From: Bradyrhizobium sp. CER78
GTDB lineage: Bacteria; Pseudomonadota; Alphaproteobacteria; Rhizobiales; Xanthobacteraceae
Assembly (NCBI RefSeq): GCF_029846235.1
Contig: NZ_JARVWP010000015.1
Location: 1 to 64,000 of the forward strand
Reading direction: 5' to 3'
DNA length: 64,000 bases
In this document: positions 33,548 through 42,376 of the stretch, one piece after another
How positions within the stretch are numbered: position 1 is the first letter of the stretch
Layout: the number at the start of each line of letters is the position of its first letter
Notes under the pieces: model-generated
Told to the model about the DNA's origin: nothing
Seen by the model: the letters and a program-made list of their open reading frames with translations, nothing else
The model's database searches: none
Program-made: the position numbers and the translations under genes

Positions 33548-34216
33548 CTAACCCCGTTGCAGCAGCATGCTCAGCTCAAGATCCCGGAACGTCGTGTAAT
33601 TCCGCCGGATCCACTGGTGCAGCTCGGTCGATGAATCCTTCTCCTGGCGCAGATAGCCGGTGAAGGAGAAGGTCAGCCGGTCGATATAGGTCTTCAGGAA
33701 CACCGGCAGCGCGCGGAAGCGCAGCACCTTGCTTGCGGTCATGACCGGCGGCAGCTCGCCGCGCACCACGAATTCATTGTCGATGACGACGAGCCCGTTC
33801 GGCGGGATCAGGCCTTGCAGCGTCTGGTAGCCGCGCACCGAGGCGCGGTCGGTGTCGGCGACATAGAGGATCACGGGCGAGACGCGGCGGCGCAGCGCCT
33901 CCTTCATCAACCCGATCTCGTCGCACATTTTGAAGAATTCGTCGAAGGCGTGGTAGCCGAGGTCGATCACCTTGGCGATGCCGTCATTGACGATGACGCG
34001 GTCCATCAGCTGCATCTTGCCGTAGGTGTCGATCACGTCGGCGGTTTCCGTGATCCGCGGCAGATAGTCGAGCAGCGACGGCTCTTTCAAATTGATGTCG
34101 TAGCAGACCACGTCGCCGTTCTTGAGCAGCAGGAATTCGCCGAGCAGCCGCGCGATCAGCGTCTTGCCGACCTGCGGGCGGGGCGAGCAGATGATGTAGA
34201 CGGGCGTCGATGACAT
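33548..34216 (-). CDS. ParA/MinD-like P-loop ATPase with altered Walker A
   Basis: A 222-residue protein with a MinD/ParA-like start 'VYIICSPRPQVGKTLIARLLGEFL' (P-loop about residues 10-22). The usual KGGxGKT is changed: the signature lysine that would act in trans is arginine (R-P-Q-V-G-K-T). A switch-I-like 'CYDINLKEPSLLDYLP' and strands 'KVIDLGYH', 'VILYVADT' and 'LVVIDNEF' follow. The C-terminus ('TYIDRLTFSFTGYLRQEKDSS') is not from a family recognised here. No ParB or centromere-like site is near. It lies 109 bp downstream of another ParA-like gene on the same strand, and a functional pair is likely but unproven. Confidence 0.7.
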   Translation of the reverse strand: MSSTPVYIICSPRPQVGKTLIARLLGEFLLLKNGDVVCYDINLKEPSLLDYLPRITETADVIDTYGKMQLMDRVIVNDGIAKVIDLGYHAFDEFFKMCDEIGLMKEALRRRVSPVILYVADTDRASVRGYQTLQGLIPPNGLVVIDNEFVVRGELPPVMTASKVLRFRALPVFLKTYIDRLTFSFTGYLRQEKDSSTELHQWIRRNYTTFRDLELSMLLQRG

Positions 34217-34324
34217 CGCCCGCTATATCAGGCCAAATTTTCGCCTAATCCAGCCCCATCGCCGTCCCGAGCGCGACTTTTTTCGTTGCCCCGGGGCACG
34301 ACTTTCTCGCCGCCTTGGCAGCGA

Positions 34325-35068
34325 CTATTTTTCGCCCTTGGCCGACTTGGCGCCGACCAGGTCGGTCAGCTTGATCCGGTCGAACTCGCTCCAGACATTG
34401 GCGAGCCAGTGCCGGACATAGCCGCGCAAGACGAACGAATAATTCGCGGCGTCGTCGTTGATCTGCTTGTTGGCGACGAATTTCAGGAACGGAACCGAGG
34501 ACACCTCGACCTGCTCATAGGCCATTTCGTTGAGCTTGGGGATCGTGAGGTCGGTCGCGTCCTTGATGCGATGGAAGTAGGAATTGTAGGTCGCCTGGTC
34601 CCACTGGAAGAACTGGGTGTCGTTGATGAAGTTCTTCACCAGGAAATATTTTGCGCCGCCCATGAAGCCGGCGGTCTCGGCGATCTCGTCCAGCGAGGCG
34701 ATCGAGGGGCCGAGGATATGGAACACGGCGAAGGTGATCTGGCCGGAGCGCGCCGCGTCGAGGAAGCCGATGTCGCGCAGCGAGGCCAGCGCGGGCGACA
34801 GCAGGCCGGCGCGGACGTCGATCACGGTGACTGCGGGGCCCGAGTTCAGGGTATCGAAGATCTTCATCTGGTCCGCGGTCGTCGTCATGTCGACGATCTC
34901 GGTGATGTCGGGATGGAAGCGCTTCAGCGTGCCGCGCGGCGACTCGGTGTCGAACGCCCGGGTCTGCACATTGTTGGCACTGAAATAGTCCAGGAGCGTC
35001 CGCGAGACGGTGGTCTTGCCGACCCCGCCCTTGTCAGCACCCACCACGATCACAACCGGCTTTGCCAT
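34325..35068 (-). CDS. ParA family ATPase
   Basis: A 247-residue ParA/MinD-type ATPase with an intact deviant Walker A 'GADKGGVGKTTVSRTLLDYF' (about residues 10-29, signature lysine present) and a Walker A' region 'TRAFDTESPRGTLKRFHPD'. 'AVTVIDVRAGLL' is the Walker B strand. The rest ('FVLRGYVRHWLANVWSEFDRI') does not resemble chromosome-partitioning ParA. There is no ParB or partner with a known cargo. The gene precedes the second P-loop ATPase at 33548-34216; its own target may be positioning of a protein complex or regulation of it. Its start is at ATG 35068. Confidence 0.75.
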   Translation of the reverse strand: MAKPVVIVVGADKGGVGKTTVSRTLLDYFSANNVQTRAFDTESPRGTLKRFHPDITEIVDMTTTADQMKIFDTLNSGPAVTVIDVRAGLLSPALASLRDIGFLDAARSGQITFAVFHILGPSIASLDEIAETAGFMGGAKYFLVKNFINDTQFFQWDQATYNSYFHRIKDATDLTIPKLNEMAYEQVEVSSVPFLKFVANKQINDDAANYSFVLRGYVRHWLANVWSEFDRIKLTDLVGAKSAKGEK

Positions 35069-35225
35069 GGAAGTCCCTTAAAGCGCGCTCCCGACCGCGA
35101 TGGCGGCCGGCAAGTCCCCACACTGCTTTGGGCGCGAACATGGCAGAAACGAGGGAGAATTCAATTCCTTAAGGCGCCCACAATCGGTTTGGTGGGGAAT
35201 TCCTTAATGGACTGAGTAGGCTAGG

Positions 35226-35270
35226 GCGTGATCCGGAAAATGGCGCAGCGGTTTTCCGGGAAAATCACGC
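35226..35270. repeat. Interspersed palindromic repeat, family D (copy 3)
   Basis: Arms 'gcgtgatccggaaaatggcg' and 'cggttttccgggaaaatcac'. It lies between the two-ATPase locus and the M48 protease gene. Confidence 0.75.
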
Positions 35271-35292
35271 CCAAATCAAAGCGCCGGCGCGA

Positions 35293-36543
35293 TCAGCGGT
35301 GCCGGCCCCAAGGACCTTGGAGAGGACCTTGGAGTGGGTCCAGCGGCCCCAACGGACCCTGCCTGGGCCCGGTGCCCGGTAGCGGCGGCGGGCTGTTCGG
35401 CTGCGCGGGCGGCGTGTCGCCCCACGGGCCATGGGTGACCGGTGGAGGCTGTTCGCCGGCCGCGGTCGGTTGGTCCTGCGTCGCGGTCTGGTCCGAGGTC
35501 TCATCCGGCAGCGCCAGCGGTCCGGGATCGTGGCCGCCGGCATATTTCACCAGCGCATCGACCCGGGACTTCACCGACGGATGGGTCGCGAACAGGTCGG
35601 CAAAGCCCTCGCGCGGATTGTCGACGCAGAGTTCCATCACCGCCGAGGTGGCGTCCGGCAGCTCGCCGCGGTTCTCGATCTTGCGCAGCGCCGAGATCAT
35701 CGCATCTGGGTTCTTGGTCAGCTCGACCGATCCGGCATCGGCGAGAAATTCGCGCGACCGCGACAGCGCGAGCTTGACCACCTGCGACAGCAGCCAGGCC
35801 AGCATGATCAAGGCGACCGCGATGATGATCACGACGATCGCGCCGCCGCCCGAGCCCTTGCTGTCGCGATCCGAGGACGATCTCGACGATGAGGAGGATG
35901 ACGACGACCAGCCGCCTCCGCCGCCGCTCGAGTTCCACGACAGGTTTGTGAACAGGCGGAAGAACAGCTCGCCGAAGAAGCCGACCACGCCGGCGATGAT
36001 CACCGCGATCACCATCAGCTGCACGTCGCCGTTCTTGATATGGGTGAGCTCGTGGCCGAGCACGGCCTCGATCTCCTGGTCGTTCAGCGCACGCAACAGA
36101 CCCGTGGTGACCGTGACGGCATATTGGCGCGGGTTGAGGCCGGTCGCGAACGCATTCAGCGCCGGGCTGTCCATCACCTTCAGCTTCGGCATCGGGATGC
36201 CGCGCGAGATGCAGAGGTTTTCCAAGAGATTGTAGAGCCGCGGCTGCTGCTGCCGCGTCACGCTCTGGCCGCCGGTGACGGCGTCGATCATCTTCTGGTG
36301 GAAGAAATAGGCGATCACGATCCAGGCCACCGCCGCAATCGTCGCCCATGGCAGGGCGGACACCAGGTCGCGCGAGGCCCGCGTCAGGTAATAGTCGACG
36401 GTGCGGCCGCTATCGATCATCACCTCCGCGACCAGCGCACCGGCATAGACCAGCACGTAGATCAGCAGAAACAGGCCGCCGAGCAGCAGCATCGAACGAA
36501 ACTTGTTCGATGCGATATGCGTGTAGAGACCATAGGCGGCCAT
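35293..36543 (-). CDS. M48 family membrane metalloprotease (HtpX/Oma1-like)
   Basis: A 416-residue zinc protease. Two N-terminal transmembrane helices (about 18-40 and 66-82) precede the catalytic domain with 'HELTH' at residues 164-168; another helix follows (about 174-195), then a serine/glycine-rich loop (SSSSSSSRSSS) and a fourth helix (about 236-257). The third ligand is in 'SREFLADAGSVEL'. A C-terminal extension of about 75 residues is proline/glutamine/glycine-rich. The neighbour on the same strand is a lemA gene, an association seen in many bacteria where LemA acts with M48-type proteases in envelope quality control. Confidence 0.9.
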   Translation of the reverse strand: MAAYGLYTHIASNKFRSMLLLGGLFLLIYVLVYAGALVAEVMIDSGRTVDYYLTRASRDLVSALPWATIAAVAWIVIAYFFHQKMIDAVTGGQSVTRQQQPRLYNLLENLCISRGIPMPKLKVMDSPALNAFATGLNPRQYAVTVTTGLLRALNDQEIEAVLGHELTHIKNGDVQLMVIAVIIAGVVGFFGELFFRLFTNLSWNSSGGGGGWSSSSSSSSRSSSDRDSKGSGGGAIVVIIIAVALIMLAWLLSQVVKLALSRSREFLADAGSVELTKNPDAMISALRKIENRGELPDATSAVMELCVDNPREGFADLFATHPSVKSRVDALVKYAGGHDPGPLALPDETSDQTATQDQPTAAGEQPPPVTHGPWGDTPPAQPNSPPPLPGTGPRQGPLGPLDPLQGPLQGPWGRHR

Positions 36544-36553
36544 GACTAACCAT

Positions 36554-36653
36554 CGTCATTCCGGGGCACGCCAACGGCGTGAACCCGGAATCCAGAGGTG
36601 TTTTGGTGGATCGAGATTCCGGGTTCGATGCTTCGCATCGCCCCGGAATGACG
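36554..36653. repeat. Interspersed palindromic repeat, family B (copy 3)
   Basis: Arms 'cgtcattccggggcacgcca' and 'cttcgcatcgccccggaatg'. It separates lemA from the M48 gene, so the pair is interrupted by a transcribed repeat. Confidence 0.88.
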
Positions 36654-36676
36654 GGACAAGGCGGACACCATGCCGC

Positions 36677-37237
36677 TCAGAACTTCACGCTCGGGGCCGC
36701 CTCGACCTCCGTGCGGCTGGCGCCGAGGTCGAAGAAATCCTTGCGGGTGAAGCCGAACATGCCGGCGAACAGCGCGGCCGGCATCTGCTGGATGCCGGTG
36801 TTGTATTCCTGGACCGCGTTGTTGAAGAAGCGACGGCTGGCGGCGATCTTGTTCTCGAGATCGGAAAGCTCCGATGCGAGCTGCTGGAAATTGGCGTTGG
36901 CCTTGAGGTCCGGATAGGCCTCCGACAGCGCGATCAGCCGGCCGAGCGCGCCGGAGAGCTGGTTCTCCGCAGCCGAGACCTGGGCCGGACCCTGCGCCGA
37001 GATGGCCGAATTGCGCGCCTTGATGACGTCATCGAGCGTGCCGCGCTCGTGCGCGGCATAGCCCTTCACGGTCTCGACCAGGTTCGGGATCAGGTCGTGG
37101 CGCTGCTTGAGCTGCACGTCGATGTCGGCAAAGGCCTGGCTGACCCGCTGGCCGAGCGCGACCAGGCGGTTGTAGGCGCCGAACGCAAACAGCACGAGAA
37201 GGACGATGACGCCGATAACGATCCAGCTGGTCGACAT
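36677..37237 (-). CDS. LemA family protein
   Basis: A 186-residue protein with an N-terminal transmembrane helix (about residues 5-24, 'WIVIGVIVLLVLFAFGAYN') followed by the LemA helical domain: 'NRLVALGQRVSQAFADIDVQLKQRHDLIPNLVETVKGY' region and 'SRRFFNNAVQEYNTGIQQMP'. The end 'GFTRKDFFDLG' is typical. The ATG at 37237 has 'caggagttgcc' upstream. It is probably co-transcribed with the M48 protease gene downstream and may present or modulate its substrates. Confidence 0.92.
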   Translation of the reverse strand: MSTSWIVIGVIVLLVLFAFGAYNRLVALGQRVSQAFADIDVQLKQRHDLIPNLVETVKGYAAHERGTLDDVIKARNSAISAQGPAQVSAAENQLSGALGRLIALSEAYPDLKANANFQQLASELSDLENKIAASRRFFNNAVQEYNTGIQQMPAALFAGMFGFTRKDFFDLGASRTEVEAAPSVKF

Positions 37238-37378
37238 GACAGGGCAACTCCTGATGGACGAGACGGCGGCACCGTAGCCCAAGATCGGGGCGCAGGGCAG
37301 CCCGCCGCGAAGAGGTGGGCAAAGGGTTGGTCGGGGCTGGCCGCGATTGGTTCAACATCGTCGTCCCGCTGGCTCTAC

Positions 37379-37497
37379 GTCGTCCCGGCGAAGGCCGGGA
37401 CCCATACGCCGCGGCCCGCGGAAGCGGCACAAGGGGCGACGGCTTTGCTTCACAATTGAGATCGGTGGTTATGGGTCCCGGCCTTCGCCGGGACGAC
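37379..37497. repeat. Interspersed palindromic repeat, family A (copy 4)
   Basis: Arms 'gtcgtcccggcgaaggccgg' and 'ccggccttcgccgggacgac', near-perfect, with a central 70-bp spacer containing 'acaattgagatcggtggtta'. Confidence 0.9.
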
Positions 37498-37510
37498 TCA
37501 GGCTGTTGGG

Positions 37511-38476
37511 CTAGACCGCATCGCCCCAGCGCCAGCGCCGGGCGCTGGCGTAATCGGCCTTGGCGCGGCGGGGGACCCTGGCGACCGCGACGCCCTCCGG
37601 CGTGCAGAGTTTGGCTGCAATCTCGACCTTGCCGACATCCGGCTGCGCCAGCACGCGCGATGGCCTGTTCTCAACGCGCGCGCGGCTCAGCGCGACATAG
37701 GCAAAGCGTTCATCCTCGAACGGGGCGTCGGCGCCCTTGACCTGCTTGTGCGCGCGCGAGCGCTGCAGGCGCTGCGAGAAGTGGCACCAGTCCGGTGCAA
37801 CCAGCGGACAGTCGACGTCATGCGGGCAGGGCGCGGCGACATGCGCGCCGGCTGCGATCAATCGTGCGCGGAGTGCGATGATCCGGGCGTAGCCCGCCGG
37901 CGTGCCGGGCTCGACGACCAGCAGGGTATCCCTGGCTTTCTCCCACATGACATCGGTGAGCGCGTCGCGCTCGGCATCATTGAGCTCGTTGATGACGTAG
38001 CTCGCGATCACGAGATCAGCGGCATCAGCATGCGCCGCATAGGTGCGGGCCTGGCCGAGCTCGTAGGTGATGCGGCGCAGGCGGTCACTCCGGCGCGTGA
38101 GGTCGAGCGCCAGCGTGCGCAGCGCTTCATTGGCATCGAGCAGCGTGAACGACTGCAACGACGAGAAGGCTTCCGCGGCCGCCCAGCTTGCTGTCCCCGG
38201 CCCGGCGCCGACATCAAGCACGCTCGTGGGCGCGAAGTCCGGCCTGATTTCGGAGAGTGCATTGAGGCTCGCCACGACTGCGGCATAGGTCGCGGGCATC
38301 CGCGCCAGCGCGTAGGCCAGCGCATCGGTCTCGGTCCGGATCGTCGAGGAGCCGCCGCCTTCGCGATAGGTCTGCGAGATGATGGCCGCTCGGCTGGCGG
38401 CGTCGCTGCGCGACAGGCCTTCGAGCCGGGCGTTGAGGGCGGCGCGCAGTTCGGCGGGAAGGTCAGGTGAGGTCAT
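37511..38476 (-). CDS. Rsm22/METTL17-like small ribosomal subunit methyltransferase family protein
   Basis: A 321-residue protein of the Rsm22 family. The SAM-binding motif is 'VLDVGAGPGTASWAA' (about residues 87-101). A metal-binding set of cysteines is present: 'CPHDVDCPL' (about 216-224), 'WCHFSQR' and 'KLCTPEG' near residue 290. In mitochondrial homologues (Rsm22, METTL17) these residues bind a [4Fe-4S] cluster and the protein helps small-subunit assembly rather than methylating it. The bacterial role is not proven. Confidence 0.85.
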   Translation of the reverse strand: MTSPDLPAELRAALNARLEGLSRSDAASRAAIISQTYREGGGSSTIRTETDALAYALARMPATYAAVVASLNALSEIRPDFAPTSVLDVGAGPGTASWAAAEAFSSLQSFTLLDANEALRTLALDLTRRSDRLRRITYELGQARTYAAHADAADLVIASYVINELNDAERDALTDVMWEKARDTLLVVEPGTPAGYARIIALRARLIAAGAHVAAPCPHDVDCPLVAPDWCHFSQRLQRSRAHKQVKGADAPFEDERFAYVALSRARVENRPSRVLAQPDVGKVEIAAKLCTPEGVAVARVPRRAKADYASARRWRWGDAV

Positions 38477-38491
38477 GTGCCGTCATTTCTA

Positions 38492-38568
38492 CGTCATTCC
38501 GGGGCGGCGCAGCCGAACCCGGAATCTCGAGATCCGAGTTCGGCGCTACGCACCGCCCCGGAATGACG
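38492..38568. repeat. Interspersed palindromic repeat, family B (copy 4)
   Basis: Arms 'cgtcattccggggcggcgca' and 'caccgccccggaatgacg', with inner 'aatctcgagatc'. It lies between smc and the Rsm22-like gene. Confidence 0.88.
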
Positions 38569-38578
38569 ACATCGTATC

Positions 38579-41500
38579 CTACGCCACGTTCTGGTCGAGG
38601 ATGTCGACCGCGCCCTGCAGATCGACCGACACCAGCTGCGACACGCCGCGCTCGGCCATGGTGACGCCGAACAGCCGGTTCATCCGCGCCATCGTGATCG
38701 GATTGTGCGTGATGATGATGAAGCGCGTGTCGGTCGAGCCGGTCATTTCGTGCAGCAGGCTGCAGAACCGTTCGACGTTGTGGTCGTCGAGCGGCGCGTC
38801 GACTTCGTCCAGCACGCAGATCGGCGACGGGTTGGTGAGGAACACCGCGAAGATCAGCGAGAGCGCGGTCAGTGCCTGCTCACCGCCCGACAGCAGCGAC
38901 AGCGTCTGCGGCTTCTTGCCCGGCGGCTTGGCGATGATCTCGAGGCCGGCCTCGAGCGGATCGTCGCTCTCGATCAGGTGCAGCGCGGCTTCGCCGCCGC
39001 CGAACAGTTCGGTGAACAGCCGCTTGAAATGGTTGTTGACGGTCTCGAACGAGGTCAGCAGGCGCTCGCGCGCTTCGCGGTTGAGGCTCTGGATGCCCTG
39101 GCGCAGCCGCTTGATCGCCTCGACGAGGTCGTCGCGTTCGGTGGTCAGCGCGGTGTGCTGGGTCTCGACTTCCTTGAGCTCTTCTTCGGCGCGCAGATTG
39201 ACGGCACCCAGGCGCTCGCGGTCGCGGCGCAGCTTTTCGAGCTCTTCCTCGACCTGGGCGACCGGCGGTAGCTCCTGGCCCGGCTCGATCTCGGCCATGC
39301 CGACGACTGCGCTCGGCTCGACCTCGAGCATGTCGTGGATCTCGCGCTCGATATCGGCGAGGCGGCGGCGGGTGCCTTCCATGCGCTCCTCGGCGCGCGC
39401 GGTGGCTTCACGGGACGACGACAGCGCTTCGAGCGTGGCCTTGGCGACGCGGTCGGTTTCCGCCATCGCGGCTTCGGCGGTCGCGAGCGCGTCGGCGGCA
39501 ATGCGGCGATCGCCTTCGGCGTGCTCGATCTCCGAGATCAGCGCGCTGCGCTTCTCGGCGAACACTTCCGGCGCATTGGCAAGCTCTTCACGCTCGATCG
39601 ACACCTCGGCGATGCGGGCCTCGACGGTCTCGACCTGCGAGGCGGCGCTGGTCTTGCGGTTCTGCCATTCATTGCGCTCGGCAACGATGGCCTGGACGCG
39701 GCGGTCGGCGAGCTCGGCCTCGCGGGCAAGCGCCTGCGCCTCGGCGCGGACCTGCGCCGCGGCACGGCGCTGATTGTCGATCTCGGCGCGAACGGCGGCG
39801 AGCTGGGCTTCGGTCTCGACACCCGGCGGCAGCTCGGCGAGCGCGGCAGCCGCGCTCTCATGCGCAGCCTCGGCCTCGGCGCGGTCGGCGGCGACGCGGC
39901 TGTGCGCCTCTGTCAGCGCCGATTTGCGCGCGGCATGGCGGTTGATCTCGCGCTCGGTCGCGGCATGGCGTTCGCGCGCGGCATCGGTCTCGCGGCGGGC
40001 GGCGCGCACGGCTTCACGCGAGGCACCCTCGGCGGCGGACGCCGAGCGCAGTTCTTCTTCGGCCGTCTCCAGCGCCTGGCGCTTGGCGGCGGCGTCGATG
40101 CGGGCCTGCTCCAGCTCGTGCTCGATGTCGACCAGGCGGGCGCGCTCGGCGAGGCGGCGGGCCGCGCCGGTCGGGGCATGCGCGTCGGCGACAAAGCCGT
40201 CCCAGCGCCAGACGTCGCCTTCGAGCGACACCAGCCGCTGGCCGGTCTTCAGCTGCGACACCAGCGCCGCGCCGCGCTCCTTCGCCACGACGCCGATCTG
40301 GGCCAGACGACGCGCCAGTTCCGGCGGCGCCTGGACGTGATCGGCCAGCCGCTCGACGCCGTCAGGCAGCGAGGGATCGCCCGCGGCCTCACCGACATTG
40401 GTCCAGCGCATCGGCGCGGATGAATCCACCGGCGCATCGAGGTCGTCGCCGAGCACGGCGCCGATCGCCTTTTCATAGCCCTTGGCGACCGTGATGCCGT
40501 CGATGATCGGCGGCCACAGATTCTTGGTCTCGCTGGTGACCAGCTTGGAAATGGTGCGGGCTTCGGTCTCCAGCCGCTGCACGCGCTTCTCGGCCTCAAC
40601 GAGCGGATTGCGGGAGGCTTCCAGCGTCTGCCGTGCGGCAGCGTGGTGCGCCTCGCTCTCCTGCACCGCGGCCTCGGATTCGGCGAGCGCCTGCTGCGCC
40701 ATCTCCATGGCGGCGGCGAGCGCGTCGATGTCGCCGAGATTGCCGGTCTCCTGCGCGAGCTTGGTCTCCTCGGCCTGGACGTTGGCGATCTCCTGATCGA
40801 GCCGCGCCAGCCGGTCGCGATGCGTGCGCACGCCGGCTTCGAGCTGGTTGCGCTTGGCGGTGAGGTCGGCGAGCTGCGTGGTCAGCTCGGAGAACTGGCG
40901 CTCGGTCGCGGCCAGCATCTCTTCGGCCTCGGCAACGCGCTCGTCGACGCCGGAACGCTTCTCGACGCGCGACTTGATCTCTTCCTTCAGCTCGGCGTCT
41001 TCGGTGTCGAGCCGCTGCAGCGCGATGTCGGCATCGGAGGTCTGCTGCTGCTCGCGCGCGATGTCCTGGGCAAATTGCGTGAGGCGGCGATCGAGTTCGC
41101 CGACGCGCTCCTTGGCGCGCTGCTCCTCGCGGTCGAGCATCTCGCGCGCATTGGTCAGGCGCTGCAGGCCGGCGGCGGCGCGCGCCTCGGCATCGCGCAG
41201 CGCGGGCAACTCGGTGGCGCGGATCGCCTGGATGCGCGCGGCTTCCGCTTGATGCTGGGTGCGCTCGGCCATCTCGCGTACGGCGAGATCGTGGGTGCGC
41301 GCGGCGTCGTTGACGTCGGCGTTGGCCTCGATCCAGCGCAGGTGGAACAGCATCGCCTCGGACTTGCGCACCTTGGCCGCGACCTCACGGTAGCGAATCG
41401 CCTGGCGCGCCTGCTTCTTCAGGCCTTCCATCTGGCCGGTGAGCTGGCCGATCACGTCCTCGACGCGGGTGAGGTTGGTTTCGGCCGCCTTGAGCCGCAG

Positions 41501-42043
41501 TTCCGCCTCGTGACGGCGAGCGTGCAGGCCGGCGACGCCGGCGGCGTCTTCCAGCACGCGGCGGCGCTGCTCGGGCTTGGCCTGGATGATTTCGCCGATC
41601 TTGCCCTGGTGGACCAGCGCCGGCGAACGCGCGCCGGTGGCGGCGTCGGCGAACAGGATTTGCACGTCGCGGGCGCGCACGTCGCGGCCGTTGATGCGGT
41701 AGACCGAGCCGGCCTCACGCTCGATGCGGCGGGAGATTTCGAGCAGCTGGCTGTCATTCATCGCGGCCGGCGCCGAGCGATCGGAATTGTCGATCGTCAT
41801 CACGACTTCGGCGTGGTTGCGCGCGGGACGGTTGCCGGAACCGGCGAAGATCACCGCATCCATGTCGGCGGCGCGCAGCGATTTGTGCGAGGTCTCGCCC
41901 ATCGCCCAGCGCAGCGCTTCGACGAGATTGGATTTGCCGCAGCCGTTCGGTCCGACGACGCCGGTCAGGCCCGGCTCGATCATGAAATCGGTGGGTTCAA
42001 CGAACGACTTGAAACCGTGCAGGCGGAGGCGCGTGAGCTTCAT
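38579..42043 (-). CDS. smc: Chromosome segregation protein SMC
   Basis: A 1154-residue structural-maintenance-of-chromosomes ATPase. Walker A is 'GPNGCGKSN' (about residues 31-39); long coiled coils flank a hinge domain near residues 500-640 ('AIGAVLGDDLDAPVDSS', 'VSLEGDVWRWDGFVAD'); the C-terminal head has the signature 'LSLLSGGEQALTALSLIFA' and Walker B 'PICVLDEVDAPLDDHN'. Length is that of a full bacterial SMC. The ATG at 42043 (MKLTRLRLHGFKSF) was chosen over a GTG two codons upstream. SMC compacts and separates chromosomes with ScpA and ScpB, which are not in this window. Confidence 0.97.
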   Translation of the reverse strand: MKLTRLRLHGFKSFVEPTDFMIEPGLTGVVGPNGCGKSNLVEALRWAMGETSHKSLRAADMDAVIFAGSGNRPARNHAEVVMTIDNSDRSAPAAMNDSQLLEISRRIEREAGSVYRINGRDVRARDVQILFADAATGARSPALVHQGKIGEIIQAKPEQRRRVLEDAAGVAGLHARRHEAELRLKAAETNLTRVEDVIGQLTGQMEGLKKQARQAIRYREVAAKVRKSEAMLFHLRWIEANADVNDAARTHDLAVREMAERTQHQAEAARIQAIRATELPALRDAEARAAAGLQRLTNAREMLDREEQRAKERVGELDRRLTQFAQDIAREQQQTSDADIALQRLDTEDAELKEEIKSRVEKRSGVDERVAEAEEMLAATERQFSELTTQLADLTAKRNQLEAGVRTHRDRLARLDQEIANVQAEETKLAQETGNLGDIDALAAAMEMAQQALAESEAAVQESEAHHAAARQTLEASRNPLVEAEKRVQRLETEARTISKLVTSETKNLWPPIIDGITVAKGYEKAIGAVLGDDLDAPVDSSAPMRWTNVGEAAGDPSLPDGVERLADHVQAPPELARRLAQIGVVAKERGAALVSQLKTGQRLVSLEGDVWRWDGFVADAHAPTGAARRLAERARLVDIEHELEQARIDAAAKRQALETAEEELRSASAAEGASREAVRAARRETDAARERHAATEREINRHAARKSALTEAHSRVAADRAEAEAAHESAAAALAELPPGVETEAQLAAVRAEIDNQRRAAAQVRAEAQALAREAELADRRVQAIVAERNEWQNRKTSAASQVETVEARIAEVSIEREELANAPEVFAEKRSALISEIEHAEGDRRIAADALATAEAAMAETDRVAKATLEALSSSREATARAEERMEGTRRRLADIEREIHDMLEVEPSAVVGMAEIEPGQELPPVAQVEEELEKLRRDRERLGAVNLRAEEELKEVETQHTALTTERDDLVEAIKRLRQGIQSLNREARERLLTSFETVNNHFKRLFTELFGGGEAALHLIESDDPLEAGLEIIAKPPGKKPQTLSLLSGGEQALTALSLIFAVFLTNPSPICVLDEVDAPLDDHNVERFCSLLHEMTGSTDTRFIIITHNPITMARMNRLFGVTMAERGVSQLVSVDLQGAVDILDQNVA

Positions 42044-42286
42044 GTACACAAATCTCGTTTGGCCGGGCGCGAATCTCCCTGCCGTGACAATACCATGGAT
42101 GGCAATGTCGGTGTCTGGGGTGAATAGCTGCGTGCAGCTCTCATGAGCGGCGACAATGGCGATGCCTGCGCGTCAGGGCAACCGCTTGACCTAGCTTTTC
42201 CCAAGGGATTTGCAGGGGTTTTATGGCCCTTGCATGTCCGCGGAGATTCGCATCTGGCGAATCAAGTTTTCAACAACGAAATAATG

Positions 42287-42309
42287 CGATCGCCGCATGT
42301 GCGATCGCA
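42287..42309. repeat. Small palindrome gcgatcgc
   Basis: Two perfect 8-bp arms GCGATCGC around a 7-base spacer, in the 320-bp space between smc and the DsbA-like gene. The 8-mer is itself palindromic, so the pair is also a direct repeat. Function unknown. Confidence 0.5.
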
Positions 42310-42325
42310 AGTCGTCCACAATTAT

Positions 42326-42350
42326 CGTGCCCGACTCAAAATCGGGCACG
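42326..42350 (-). terminator. Hairpin after the DsbA-like gene
   Basis: Perfect 9-bp arms (cgtgcccga / tcgggcacg) with a 7-base loop, about 27 bp after the stop codon on the minus strand, followed by 'ataatt'. The T run is weak, so the terminator role is tentative. Confidence 0.5.
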
Positions 42351-42376
42351 ACGATGTCAGGCTCGAGGGCGTGCGA

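Noticed and set aside
40643..42127. A 494-codon plus-strand ORF opposite smc
   Set aside because: Shadow of the coiled-coil codons of smc; no independent signal or ribosome binding site.
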